A DNA stretch of 64,000 bases from assembly GCF_965638725.1 (NCBI RefSeq), contig NW_027472020.1, forward strand, positions 62,001 to 126,000. Reading direction: 5' to 3'. The notes below the pieces were generated by a model that saw nothing but the letters and a program-made list of their open reading frames with translations, ran no database searches and was not told the DNA's origin. Below, one piece after another: positions 1-11,862 of the stretch. Source of the DNA: Aptenodytes patagonicus. Taxonomy: Eukaryota > Chordata > Aves > Sphenisciformes > Spheniscidae. How positions within the stretch are numbered: position 1 is the first letter of the stretch; each line of letters opens with the position of its first letter. The position numbers and the translations under genes were made by a program.

Positions 1-5
1 TTTCC

Positions 6-87
6 TACTATGGAAATGATCAGGAAAATTTCCATAGTATCCACCGTCACAGGTGTACGGCGTGCTGGGGTGGAGTGTGACTCCACC
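6..87. repeat. Two adjacent perfect inverted repeats in GH31 intron 4 (copy A)
   Basis: TACTATGGAAAT (6-17) pairs perfectly with 28-39 across a 10-base loop. GGTGGAGT (69-76) pairs with ACTCCACC (80-87) across GTG. Both recur in copies B, C and D just downstream of exon E4. They could be intronic hairpins or a remnant of a small foldback element. Confidence 0.6.
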
Positions 88-577
88 GCCTCTGTTTTAC
101 CAACACGTGTCCAGTAGGAGTTTTTAGCGATGTAAAAAATTACATCTTGGCTAATTTGTTTGCTAATCACTTTGTGGTAATGTAATCCTGTTCAACATGA
201 CCAGTAAAAAGGTGGAATAACAGCTGTAACTGAAGCGCTTCCATGTTTGCTTTTTTTGAACCCCTTCAAGGATGCATAGAACTTCTTTTCTAGGAATGAT
301 GGTGTGGAGGAAGACAAAAGTTTTAAACAATTTTTACGGCCTCAGGCTTTAAAAGTCACTCCGTTTATCAAGTGTTGTGTAATGGGTTTATATATGCAGA
401 ATTTCAGATTGTAATCTTGAAAACACGTAGTTCTGCATTAAAGAAGGATTGGCACTGACAACTTTCTTAGTATTTATGTATTCATAAACTTTCATTCTAA
501 AAAAAAGCTTAAAATGGAAAATTCAACAAAGAGACCAAGTTTTATTTGGTGGTGTTTTTTTTTTTAATCATGAATAG

Positions 578-3500
578 GGTGAGTACCTTGGCTTTAGGGG
601 ACAATTCAGAAATTTACCATCTCCTTTGGAACATATCAACCTCCATATCCGAGGCGGCTACATCCTCCCTCAGCAAAGCCCTGCTAATACTACATTTTAC
701 AGGTATGACTACAATTTAATGTAACATTTTTTTGCTTTTTAGGGGCGATATTTAATTAGTGGCCTGGCAAATAAATCGCGTATTAGTGACACGGCGCCTG
801 CATTTGCCTGGACTCCTTATTTTCAACCTGGGAAAAGCCCAATTTTCTGGTTTAATGTACACTGTGCTCGGAAGCATTTCCCATTTGGTATAAACATGAG
901 CAGTCCTGAGAGAATCAGGAAGTATGGCAGCACGTCAACTTCATGGCAGGTTTTTCTCCTTTTTTGGTTTCCTCCTTTAACGGTAACGCTATGGATCGGG
1001 GAAGGCTGGTAACAGAGCTCAGTTAAGTTGTGTACAATGTCCGTAATAGAAGTGATATTGTATTACCTATGTTGAGAAAGATAAAATGCAATTAGCCCAG
1101 ACAAATATTCTTTTCTTCCATAGCCGAAGAAACCCGTTGGCGCTCACCGTTGCTTTGAATGACAGTCAGCTTGCAGCAGGTCAGCTTTACTGGGATGACG
1201 GGGTGCGCATTGGTAAGTACAAAGTTTCTTGTTTCCACGCTAAATTAACTAATTCAGAGTCTACAATGCATAAACGTCGCCTCTCTCTAGCTCAGCGCAT
1301 CGCTGACACGAACAGTTAATGTTGTATTTCAGGATTAGTCCGTAGTTGTGCAACACGGCGTAGGAAGCAGGAGCACAAACCAGAGAGAAAAAAAATTACA
1401 GTAAACCGGTTACACTTAAGTAATTAAACTAAAATTACAGTAAAATGTAAAACAGTAACACCGCTAAAATGTAGAATGCTGGCACAGTAGTAACCTAATG
1501 TTGTTATTTAGAGAATATATATTTTGCATGAATTCAGCTGTGCCCTGGGCCTAGGACAAGGTATAGAATAAGGATTTGTTCTCAAACCTGTGGGGAACCT
1601 AACCACAGGTGAAGTGGGAAGCTTTAACTAATTTCCTCGATATTAATAAATTCAAATGGTCTTCAGATAAGACGTATCTAGCAGTCTCTTATCCTTTACG
1701 CCTGCAGTGTATTATCCTTGTAATAACGCTAAGCTGTCCCCTGAGATCATCGCAAGGAATGCACAAAATTGTGATTTATCTTTTTTTTAACATACCAACA
1801 CATTGCAGGAAGTCCGCACGAGCTATACTACACGCAGCACAATTCTTCTATTTAACTTAAAAAAAGAAAAGGTGACCAGCAAATACATTTTACTTCATTC
1901 TTTCTTTTTAACAGATGCGTATGAAGAGCGTGTATATCTGCTGACCTCATTTACTGCTAATCGGGTATGTCACGGTACCTCGCTGGTTTTGAGTACCCGG
2001 GGTGATTATTGTTGTATGTTAACTAAGGTATTTTAATTTGGCATTTTTTTTAATGTTTCGATATCCCCACATGCTACTAACCCTTTGTGATGGACCAGCT
2101 CTTAGCCAGCGTTGTGAAAACCGTTGCAGGTCTCTCCCTGTTAATTTAAAAAAAAAAAAAGTAATACAGGCAACATCACACCCCAGATGGAAAAACGAAT
2201 TTTGGAATAAATGGGGGCAAGTAAATATATATATGAAGGAATTTAGGAGTGTTTTGTGTCCGGGCTGCGCTATAATGCCGTGAATATAGTTAAGTTGTAT
2301 TGAGAACGAATTTAAGCTGGCTTCAGAGGGTATCTAGTTTAGCTTATCGCTGCGTTTCTTGTATATTCCTGCCGTTATAATTTCTCGTCGTTCTGAAAAA
2401 CGCCAGTTTTTTTCAAAAAGGATTTGTAGAAAACGAAAGCGCGTATCAACGCAGAAAGGCAATAAGGCCAATATTTTGCCAGCGGTGTGTTCCGCATCAT
2501 TTTTGCTCATCGTTCCCATGTAAATGAATACATTTCAGCCAAGCAGCCCGTGCGTATTTTACAGCCTTGCAGTTAAGCGTAGATATCCACGTAGGACACG
2601 AATGTACTTGGACAGACTAGAAAGAAGTGACTGTACACAAAATCTACCCCATCTGGAATACAGTCACAGTTAGAGCCAGGAAAGTGCTTTCAAATGGTTT
2701 AGAAAGGTAGGGGCAGCGATCGCCAAAGATTTTGACTACGCATCCCCAGCAGTAAGAGTTTTTGAGCGCCTCCCCCCAACATACGCATCTTTATTTATAA
2801 ATTATATACATATCTAGGTATAGAAAACAATTGTGCTACCTACTGTTATGTGCATCACAAAGCATACACAGAGACAGAAATTTAAAAAGGTGGGTAAAGG
2901 TGAAATAGATGCTACGATAAAAATATTTTAACTTTTATTTATTAATAGTACAAAACCATTTTCTTCCCACACCCCAGTGGATTTGTTTTGCGCTCCACTG
3001 CACTAGAGGATGGTATTTTCCGCTGCCATTATCAAATCTCCACGTTAGGAGCCCGAGGGAAAAGCAGAGAAAATCTAGTTGGGCAAAAATGGTTTAGTTT
3101 TCGTTAAGAGCTGTTAATTGTTTAAAGGTTGCAGCAGAACCTTTGAACAGAGGCTGGTGTGGAGTTATTGACTCCGTTTGTGACTCTTTTTTATCGTTGT
3201 TCTTAATTTTTATCATTATTCTTCAACACAGAAGCTCGACCGTGGAGCAGTTGCTGTGTAAGAAAGTCAGCGATTAGTGGTGCTTGTTATAATGATTGGC
3301 ATTTCCAGCGTGTCAGCTTTAAATTTTTTGTTTTAAGCCGTTGAATAGCTGGAATTAAATTAGACGGTGATTATACGGACTATGGGTTTAAAAGAAATGC
3401 TTTTTATATGGCAATAAAAAAAAAAAGGTGTGTTGTTTCATTAGTTTTCCAGGTGGCCAAAATGTTGTTGTTTTATCCTCAGTGCTCCGATTTCTCATTT

Positions 3501-4677
3501 CTTTTGACTTTCTCAAGGAATTGGATGTAAACTGCTAAGGGAGAAAAGGGTTTTTCTGCTATTTGCAGTTGTAAGATTACATAGTAATCGCCCATTGTCC
3601 TGCTCTTACAGAAAGCTGGTAAGGAAAAGCGTAATTAAAGCGGTTATTTCTGTTTTTTTTTTTTTTAAATTGAAGAAGAGTGGAAAATTGTAAGCCTCAG
3701 GTGGGCTGATAAAAGCATATCCTGAAAAGTAACTGCCCAAGGATAAATCACTAACTTGCTTTTTCCTCTTCCTTCAGAATATTTTAGAGATAAAGGTTTT
3801 GCACCGTGGTTATGCCGATCCGAATAATTTGAAGTTTACTCGAATTAAAATTTTGGGGGTGACCTCAACCGTCCAGGAGGTGACGGTATCGCAGAACGGT
3901 GAAGCGATCCAATCTCCTCATGTTGCATCTTACAACAGCCAAAACCAGGTAAGTCGATGGTTTACAGGCAAATCCTGTCGTTGCTATTAGTTATGTGATC
4001 TTAAATGCTTGGAGGTTCACCTCTTGGCTGTAATATAACTTCTAAAATATACTACTTTATTGCAGTAAAAACACTGACATCTAAAAAGTAAGAACTCAGG
4101 GTACTTTTGCAACATTTTTTTTTTTTCCTACAGAATTAATGAAGTCTCGTCACAAGTCATGGTTGCACTTGTTCAGTGACATCCCCCCAAGCTAAAAATC
4201 AGTCGATGTTTAATTTAATTTACCACCCTTTCTACAGAACTCAGTGTTCTGTTGAGTCTCATTTATTTCTGCTTTTCAGTGGGAAGGCAAAAGATAATGT
4301 ATTAATATATTAAAATTTATAATTATTATATGACAGGAATATATAATATAGAAAAATATTATGTAAAATCTATAGTAACAGCATAGCAGAATATAATGTA
4401 ATACAATGTAATTTAATACAATATAATTACTGTAAAATAAAATAAAATAAATATAATAATATTATCATATAATAGATATAGCCAAAAAGATGAATTAAGA
4501 TAGTGAAGAGAAGTAATCTGAAATAAGAACCAGCCATCTTCTATGAGCTGCAGAAAACCAAGACATCTTCAGAGCAGAGTTACTCATTGCTGGGTTTTTG
4601 TTTGTTTTTCAAAGGTCCTGGAAATCACCCGGCTTGAACTTGAATTAGGCAAAGACTACACATTGAAATGGAGCTAA
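578..4677 (+). CDS. MGAM: GH31 alpha-glucosidase (maltase-glucoamylase type), 3' exons, copy A
   Basis: This is the C-terminal part of a family 31 intestinal-type alpha-glucosidase, which releases glucose from starch oligosaccharides. The gene enters from the left of the window. Exons by splice site and phase: E5 578-702, E6 1124-1212, E7 1915-1964, E8 3778-3948, E9 4615-4677 (TAA). All phases match. E5 carries the LPSPLEHINLHIRGGYILP block typical of MGAM/SI just after the catalytic barrel. E6 has ALNDSQLAAGQLYWDDG. E8 and E9 form the distal beta domain (KILGVTSTVQEVTV, then VLEITRLELELGKDYTLKWS and stop). Only this copy keeps an intact E8 and an E9. Whether its upstream catalytic exons exist cannot be seen. 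It could belong to MGAM or a close SI-like paralog. The family call is firm; the exact symbol is less so. Confidence 0.82.
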
Positions 4678-4911
4678 AATGCCTGCAAAGAACACTGGCC
4701 GTAGAGTTGAACTTTCTCATCTTCGCAAGTTGTTTTTCCCTCTGCTTCTGCCTCTTTGACTTCCTAAAATACTTTGCACTATAAACATGTACAGTCAGTT
4801 TGTATTAAGTTATTATGTGCAGAAAGGAGTCGTGGTTTGGTGTTGACCCTGGCTAACTACACGCTGTCCTCATAAAACGGAATTTGGTTTTGGGCACAAG
4901 TATAAACTGGG
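4678..4911. other. 3' flank of GH31 copy A
   Basis: This stretch follows the GH31 stop codon and probably holds its 3' UTR. I see no canonical AATAAA in it. No other gene is recognised. Confidence 0.4.
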
Positions 4912-5505
4912 AGAGGAGTGGCGGGAGAGCAGACCTGCAGAAAGGGATCTGGGGGTCCTGCTCAACGGGAGGCAGCAGTGTGCCCAGGCAGCCAAGAAAA
5001 TTGTGTGCAGTTCTGGGTCCCACCATTTAAGAAGGATGTGAAGGTCCTCGAATGTGTCCAGAGGAGGGCAACAAAGGTGGAAGGCATGTCCTCTGAGGAG
5101 CAGCGGAGGACTCTGGGTTTGTCTTGTTTGGGGAGGAGGCTGAGGGCAACCGCATTGCGCTCTACAGCTTCCTGAGGAGGGACATGGAGAGGGAGGTGCC
5201 CCTGGGATCCAGGGGCAGGACACCTGGGAATGGGTCAAAGCTGCGCCAGGGGAGGTTCAGACTTGACATGAGGAATCATTTCTTTACCGAGAGGGTGTTC
5301 AAACCCTGGAACAGGCTTCCTGGAGAGGTGGTCGATGCCCCAAGCCTGTCAGTGTTTAAGAGGCATTTGGACAACACCCTTATTAACATGCTTTAACTTT
5401 TGGTCAGCCCTGGAGTGGTCAAGCAGTTGGTCTAGAGGATTGTTGTAGCTCAATTCCAACTGAAAAATATTCCGTTCCGTTCCATTCCATTCCATTCCGT
5501 TCCCC
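4912..5505 (+). mobile_element. CR1 LINE fragment with TTCCA-type tail
   Basis: A 5'-truncated CR1 in plus orientation. Its degraded translation shows the usual CR1 C-terminal signatures: a VQFW-like block, VQRRATK, then [39 protein letters not shown] and WNRLPGEVVDAPSLSVFKRH. The region between the opening 'aaagggatctgggggtcctg' and the VQFW block is shortened, so there is an internal deletion. It ends in about 40 bases of TTCCA/TTCCG pentamers. It occurs once, in the spacer between GH31 copy A and CCDC81-like copy 1, and is not in the other units. Confidence 0.85.
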
Positions 5506-5538
5506 TGCCTTGTGCATGTGCTTCTGATCTTGCATGTG

Positions 5539-5700
5539 GCTGATAGGGCAGGATCAGGCCCCTGGCTTGTGCACATGGTTGTGGTGTCACGTTTTTCTGT
5601 TTAGCTGATTGGTCAAGATCAGGCCCTTTGCTTTTGCAGCTGCTTGTGATGTTACAGGTGGTTGAGTAGCTGATAGGGCAGGAGCGGGTACCTGCAATGG
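5539..5700. repeat. 65-bp degenerate tandem repeat, about 2.5 units
   Basis: The motif GCTGATWGGKCARGA begins at 5539, 5604 and 5669, an exact 65-base spacing. Each is followed by related sequence (TCAGGCCC...TTGTGATGTTAC-like). It lies in the single-copy spacer only. Confidence 0.7.
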
Positions 5701-5707
5701 TTTGGCG

Positions 5708-5752
5708 AATGGATGGATGGATGGACGGATGTTTTGATGGATGGACGGATGA
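5708..5752. repeat. (GGAT)n microsatellite
   Basis: Imperfect GGAT/GGAC tetranucleotide run interrupted by GTTTTGAT. Confidence 0.85.
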
Positions 5753-5759
5753 ATTGGAA

Positions 5760-7131
5760 GGTTGGAGTGATTGAGCAAAACTTGCAGCTCTTGTCACTCC
5801 AGGTCCAGCCTGCTCCTGAATTTCAAACCCTGGGAAAATGCTAAAGAGAGTGCCTTATGCCTCTTTGTCTCCTGGGCGCACCAGGAGTGCCCTGTTGGGT
5901 CCCTCCATGGCAAATGGTGACAGAGAGGCGATAAGAAAAATATTCCTGCGCCCTGAACATCTTCATCATAAAAGCAGAAGTGTCTTTTCAAGCAAGGCTT
6001 TTCTGCCACAACTTGGTATTTTATGAAAATAGCAAACGGGGACGGTGCTGGAAAAGGCAGAGGCTGAAGGTTTTAGCCATCGTTGGCGCTCCTCTGTAGA
6101 GCTCATTGGGAAAACACAGAGTTTGATCTCTATTTGCCCCATGCCCCAGCTTCTAACCGTAGAAATACACCATGTTCCCACACACAGTGGGTTGTGTCTC
6201 CTTGTACAAAGGGGAATTCAGCCCCATTGAGCATGCCTGATTTACGCCACGTGCATCCGGGAAGGAGGTGATGTGTGCTTGAGGCTTCCTGCGATGCCCG
6301 GCATTTGGGCTGATGCCCACCGCGTGGTGTAAGCCAGCACTGAGAGAGGAAGTCAGATTGGATCTTCCTTGTGCGGGCAGTGGGCAGGCTCCAGAGTCTT
6401 GGAAATCACCCACTTCCCAGGGCTGATTTGCACCCTCTGGCCCAAGGGTGTGGTGGTAAGCTTCTGCAATGCTCCTGTGCTGGGGTGGGCTGTCTACTCT
6501 TCTTTGGAAGCAGATGCCCGACGAAGGGGGTCTGATCCCCAGGGTGGTTTGCCGTGTAAACGTGACCCCCTCATCACACCCCTCCTGCCCATGTTTCTCT
6601 CCCCAAGACATCAGCCCTCTACAGATGCAAGCCAGAAGGTAGAAGGTATCAACCGTACAGACACTAGATGTATTTATTGGACCTGGACAGCCAACACAAG
6701 GCAAGCCAGAGGGGCAAGGAATGGATCTGGGCATGTGTCCTCCTCCCCGACCCTTTCTCCTTCAGTTGGACCACACAGCCCAGAGATTAAAGCCCAAGAT
6801 GCAGGGGTCCCCCAAAGGAGGCTGAATTTCAGCTGCAAATAAGAACCAGGTATAACGGGAACATTATGGGATTATCGGTGAGATAGAGCAGAGGCGCACA
6901 CACAAAAACACAAGCACACGCTTTGGGAAGGAGCATGGAGCCCGGCTCCGAAAATGAAAACCCACAGTGACTGCTCCCACACGAAAGGTGCCAGGACTGC
7001 AAGCTGTTGCTGGCCCTCACCTTCCCTTGGCAGCTCTTCCACTGCCCCACAAACACTGGGGCTCTGAGCTTGCCTAGATACCTCACTGTGATGACGTTCT
7101 CTCTGAGCTTCGCCAGAATCCAGCTTTCCAG
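5760..7131. other. Single-copy spacer, no gene recognised
   Basis: This sequence separates GH31 copy A from CCDC81-like copy 1 and has no counterpart in the later units, where GH31 intron 8 joins directly to a CCDC81-like promoter. Several open frames exist, but none shows a recognisable domain or consistent splice sites. If copy 1 has a first exon it should lie here, but I could not identify one. Confidence 0.5.
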
Positions 7132-10100
7132 AGTGAACAGCCGTCTGGGCTGCGGTGGCCAGCTACGTCCAACAACAGTTCCTGCTGTGCCAGGTGGGGC
7201 AGCACCCACATCCTCCTTGTCCCCCCCAGAGAAGTGGGCAGTCCCCATGGCCCTGGGGCATGGCCTGCAGTTACACTTCCCCTCCTCAGAAAGCCCACCC
7301 CATAAGTCCCCGCTGGGGGACAAGCAGGGCTCGTGCAAGGGTGGTATCACCTCCGGCAGGTGGTATTGTACCGCAGGGCTGATCCCGGTTGCTGGAGACC
7401 CCTGGATGCCCTCGGGCTGCTTCTGCCCTGACTCCAGCACTGCTTTTTCGGGGCAGGGGAAAAGGAAGGAGAGGGCTCGGCAGCTCCTCCTTAAAGCTCT
7501 CCCCACTGCCCTGGCTCGTGTCTCTGAACAGCAGGAGCGGGCAGGGTCTGGTCCAAAGCACCGTCCCTGGACAGGGCCGCTCCCAGCTCTTCCCTCCAGC
7601 CAGTCCTCACTCTGCAGCCCTTGCCTTCTCTCCTGCTCCAGGGAGTCCGAATTCCAACCCTCGGCTCCTTCGACGCTGTCCCCCAGTGGATCCAGGCTGG
7701 GAACGAGGCCGTGATTACCCAGAGGCCCGTCTTTCGCCTGGCCAGGAATCTGGTGGTTGTCCACAACCTGATGGACGACAAGGACTACCTGCCCGGTAAG
7801 ACGTCGGATTAAACCCTGGCTGGCTGCAGGGTCGTTTCATCCCTGCCCTGGGTCTGAGATGCTCCGCTAAAGCAACTCCCTCTCTGCAGAGCAGGCCCAA
7901 AAATGTTTTTTTTTTTTCCTGGGGGGGGCGATGCGATGACTGCAGTAAGCAGCCCTTGGGAAATGCCTGCGGAAGGGCCAGTGGGCGAGCGCCTCCATCC
8001 CCTTCCTGTGCTTTTCCAGGCAATAAGGAGCTGGAGCCTCTGAAATACGCCAAGGTGGCCACGGACGCCTCTGTGTCCCGGCGAAAAGTGGAGGGCTGCA
8101 TCCTAGGCGTCACGTCCCTCCTCTCTCACTGCCTGGGGAAGGGGGCGAACGTCGCCCTCGTCCTGAGGAACGTTGGGGTGCTCCTCATCGAAGGCAGGAG
8201 AGTGGAAATGAAATTCTACTATGACTTCCTGGAGACCTTGTCCGGGAAGGAGAACCTGGCAAAAGCTGTTTTCAAGGTGAGCGTTTCGGTTTCGCTGTGG
8301 CGCGGGCACTCCCGCGGCAGTGTTGTGGCGATGCTCACGCGTGGCCCGGCCGGGATGCGGTCATCCCACTTGAGTGAGGCGAGAGCTACGGTCCTAACAA
8401 CTCCCCCTGCCTCAGGCTCCTCCGATTCGGAGCGCCTCGGCCGTGCGGAGGGCATCCTGCCATCTTTGCGGTCCTCCCTTGCAGGTCCCCTGGCTGCTGG
8501 ACATGCTGGTGTCCCGGGTGGCACCCGTGGCCTCGCTGAGTGTTTCCGGCCGCGTCATCCTCTTTCCCGAGTGAGTACGTTGGCGGCCGCAGCCGCTGGT
8601 TGGTGCAGACGCTCAAGGTAGCATTTGCTCCTTGTGACCACGGATGTCCTCCCATGGGGACAACCAGGCAGCGGCTCTTGTTGGCATCCCCAGGTTGTAG
8701 TCGGTCCCACGAGGCAGATCTGATGGGAAAGACAGAGGAATTTAGGCAACATTTTCTTCCCGTGGCGGCCAGGGCTTCTTTGCCAGGGGACTCCATTTCC
8801 CAGGGCTGTCCTTGGGGATGGGGCACAGCAGACATTGGAAAAACACGGTAGACTTGGGGAAAAGAACGGCCTTTATGGCCCTTCCAAAGTCTGCCCGTCA
8901 GCAGGTGATTGCGGCGAGCGAGTGCTGGTGGTGCTCTGGGTCACGTCGGCGTCTTCTCCTTGTTGCCAGGTTTGAAACGGAGCTTGTGGCCGAGCCGCTG
9001 CCCAGGCCTCTTCTCAAGACCTCGAGGCAAGTCCCCGGCGGGGACAAGCAGATGAGAAGGGAGGGTTTGCCACATCTCGGGCAAGGCACGAAAGGTAAAG
9101 CAGCTCCCGGCTCCTTTCCACGGCACGGGCAACCAAGTTCTGTCATCGGGTGGGGAAAAGCACCGGCGTTGCGGGTCAAAAGGCTCCGACTTAGGCCAAA
9201 GCTTCATGCCAGCTCGGCCCAGCCTTTTCTCCCGACGACTCGTCGGCTTCACCGAAACGGAGCCCTGGGGTGGGACGTGCCCAAGGGTACGGTGGGAGGA
9301 TGGTGATCCAAGGCCCTCTCCTCCCCCCTCAGAAGTGACCCCACCAAAAGTGTCCCTGTCACCTCCCCGGCATCACCCAGCCCCCTCAGTCCCAACCCGG
9401 GCGCTGATGAGGCGATTGCAAAAGCACGTTGGAAGTGGGGAACCGGGGCAAGCGCCGGTGCTGGGGAGGGTGCCGGGCCTCTGGAGACAGCGGATGGGAG
9501 GGGGAGCAGAACGGCCCTCTCGGATGCTTTGGAAAGAGGCCTGAGCAGCGCTGCCTGTCACCGGGGCCGGCAGCGTCCCGGCGACGCTCTTCTGACGAGG
9601 TCTCTCCTTCCTGTTTCCAGTGGGATTCCCTGGTTTTCCCTTTCCAGCTAGTCCAAGCTCGACAAATGATGAGATACCACCGTTCTGGGAAATCAGGGGG
9701 AAGAGGAGGAGGAGGAGAAGCTCTCGGGTCAGGTGAGGCTCAGGGCTGGCGTCTGCACGGGCTCCTTTTGCCCAGAGAGGCGGTCACTGCCCCATCCCGG
9801 GAAATGTTCAAGGTCAGGTTGGAGGGGGGCTCTGAGCGACCTGATCTAGTCGAAGACGGCCCTGCTCCTCACAGGGAGGCTTGGACTAGATGACCTTCAG
9901 AAGCCCCTTCCAACCCAAAGCCTTCTGTGATTCTGTGATTTCCTGACCCGGCAAGAGCCCATTGCCCAGCCCCAAACACTCGCTGCCCATCGCCGCTCAA
10001 CAGTGGTGACGGCAGCGCCCGGAGGGGCGGGATGGGGCTGCCGGGAGCCCCCTGTTTCACAGGGCTGCTTCCTCTCGGGCCCTTCAGGAGAGCCCCAGCG

Positions 10101-10633
10101 TGGCCTCCTGAGCTGTGCACGGGGACAGCCGAGTGGCAGCCGAGGGTCCTGGCTCAGGGGGTTTCCTCAGCCGAGCCGCCGGCGGCTGCACAAAGAGGCG
10201 CGTGGCTCGCGAGGGCGGGATGTGGCGACAAACCCATCGACCTCCTCAGGTTAGACCTCTCCCATTGTGTCCTTCCAGGCAGCGGCGGGTCATCCTATGT
10301 GGTTCCCCTGGAAAAAAGCAGCCTGCGACCGGCCAACCCAAGGGCAAACCCGCGCCCACCGCCCGAGCACCAAGGCAGAGCCGAGCGCAGGCAGCAGAAC
10401 TTCAGAGCTACGGAGGAGGAGGAGGAGGAGGACTAGTGGAGAAAATCCTCGCTGAAATCGCCACGACGCAGACGGCGAAAGCCAAGCCCTCCCACGCTCG
10501 GGAAGCGGCGACCTTCGTAACACCCGTAATCGCCGTCTTATCGGTAACAAGCTCTGAGGCCAGCCTGCGCGAGGAGCCCGCCTACGAGGTTCTCGGGCAG
10601 CCGCTGCCGAGACCAAGATGGAGAAAACTGTGA
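7132..10633 (+). pseudogene. CCDC81: CCDC81-like HU-domain gene, copy 1 (divergent, disrupted 5' end)
   Basis: First copy of the CCDC81-related gene. Exons: b 7132-7193, c 7642-7795, d 8020-8276, e 8485-8570, f 8970-9094, h 9621-9732, i 10279-10633, with an alternative terminal exon g 9333-9544. From exon c on it nearly matches copies 2-4 and stays open: GVRIPTLGSF, then KVEGCILGVTSLLSHCLGKG, then MKFYYDFLETLSGK. Exon b is much more diverged, and its first full codon, CGA in the other copies, is TGA here in the frame leading into exon c. The promoter and first coding exon seen in copies 2-4 are absent upstream. So it is either a 5'-broken pseudogene or uses an unrecognised upstream exon. The split between a divergent 5' end and a near-identical rest puts a recombination junction near 7.28 kb. 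Confidence 0.7.
9771..9941 (+). mobile_element. CR1 3' tail inside the CCDC81-like gene (copy 1)
   Basis: About 170 bases of CR1 3' end in the intron between exons h and i: CCCAGAGAGG, then TTCAAGGTCAGGTTGG, CTGATCTAGTCGAAG and the ending TTCTGTGATTCTGTGATTT octamer repeats. It sits at the same place in every copy, so it predates the amplification. Confidence 0.88.
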
Positions 10634-10847
10634 ACTTCAGTCCTGAGAGATTCTGGCCAGTGCCGGAATAACCTCAGAAGTCTGTATTCTGGACGCGGAG
10701 CGCTGAGGCCCGCGCGCTCGAGGCACCCCTCGACGAACACCTCTGTTTTGGTGCAAGTGGCTCGAGGCGATGCCTTGCGCTGAAGACGAGCTCAGCGCTC
10801 CCTCGGCTGGAGAGGCCCCACCTGGAGGGATCGGGGAAAAAGAGATG

Positions 10848-10853
10848 AATAAA
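10848..10853 (+). terminator. AATAAA polyadenylation signal (CCDC81-like copy 1)
   Basis: AATAAA lies 215 bases past the TGA ending at 10633. The same hexamer is conserved in units 2 and 3 at nearly the same distance, which supports the exon i stop as the gene's end. Confidence 0.6.
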
Positions 10854-10859
10854 AACACA

Positions 10860-11828
10860 GAGAAGTTGCAAAAGGGCGTTGACTTTTTTTGAATTGTTTG
10901 CAACCGGAACGGGGGAGAAGGGGTTTTTACGGTTGGCTCTGAGATCAGCCGAGCACGGCCCTGGAAGCGGGGCCATCTGAGGGACCTTCCCTCGTGACCT
11001 CTTCCATCCAAAGGACCTTTTCCATGGCCGCTATGGAAAGGAAGGTGGTTTTGGGGGCAAGAGAGGGCAACCAGGCACTTGGAGCAATGTTGTGAAGAAC
11101 TGAAGATCCCTGGAGGGGAAGGGAGAGAATGCAAGTGCAGCTGGGGAGGCATGGAGGGCACGTACGTGCAGGGGCAGCGGAGGCCACCTAAGCTTACGCC
11201 CAGGGCCATAAGGGACCGGGGAAGGAAAGAGAGCAAGGCTGAGCCCAGCTCCGCTGGCCTGGACTTTCTATTTCCACCTGGGGTAGAGCCAGGGCTCTCT
11301 ACTATCCTATTTATCTCCCAGATGACCCAATTTATATCCACTTTCTACCTCTACTTATGAAATCCTCCAGGTAGGTGCCCTGTTTGGCCATCCCGTGGGC
11401 CACCCACGCTGACAGAAGGTCCACCTCCAGTCCCAGCACGGTGGCACTCGCGTCCCCTGCTGTTTCCTGGCATTTTCCTCCTTGCCCAAATCCATCCTAT
11501 GCAACCCAGGAACCAAACCGTCCTTACGGGAAGCTTCTGCTTAGGACCCCCTCCAGCATCGGGGGGGAAGGGGCCACCCTGATGCCGCCCTAAAGATGCA
11601 GTCCCTGACCTTGAGCAAAGGTTGTTCCTGAGGACACTGGCGCGAGCGAGTGATGAGGGTCTGCAAAGCTGAATTTCACTTTGCAGGGGCAGATCTTTCT
11701 GCACCGGTTTGCAAGCGATCCGAGGGTGCCGGGCTGGGAATTGGAAGACCTTGTTGAAGGGCCAAAATGGAGAGACCTACCCAGAACCAGGAGCTCAGTG
11801 TGGGGGTGAGATGTGTCTCTAGGGTGTG
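10860..11828. other. Intergenic, no gene recognised (unit 1)
   Basis: Repeated almost unchanged at about 29.15-30.11 kb and 47.59-48.55 kb. It holds open frames on both strands but no recognisable domain. It leads into the (TA)n tract and the 21-bp minisatellite. Confidence 0.5.
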
Positions 11829-11830
11829 TG

Positions 11831-11846
11831 TATATATATATATATA
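11831..11846. repeat. (TA)n microsatellite, short allele
   Basis: About 16 bases of TA flanked by GTGTGTG and CACACACA. The equivalent tract is 56 bases in unit 2 and 32 in unit 3. Confidence 0.9.
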
Positions 11847-11862
11847 CACACACCCTACATGT

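Noticed and set aside
2168-2219. Short conserved block (ATSHPRW...KWGQ) as an extra GH31 exon
   Set aside because: MGAM/SI runs directly from the E7 sequence to E8, phases of E7 and E8 already match, and the block has no homolog in the family.
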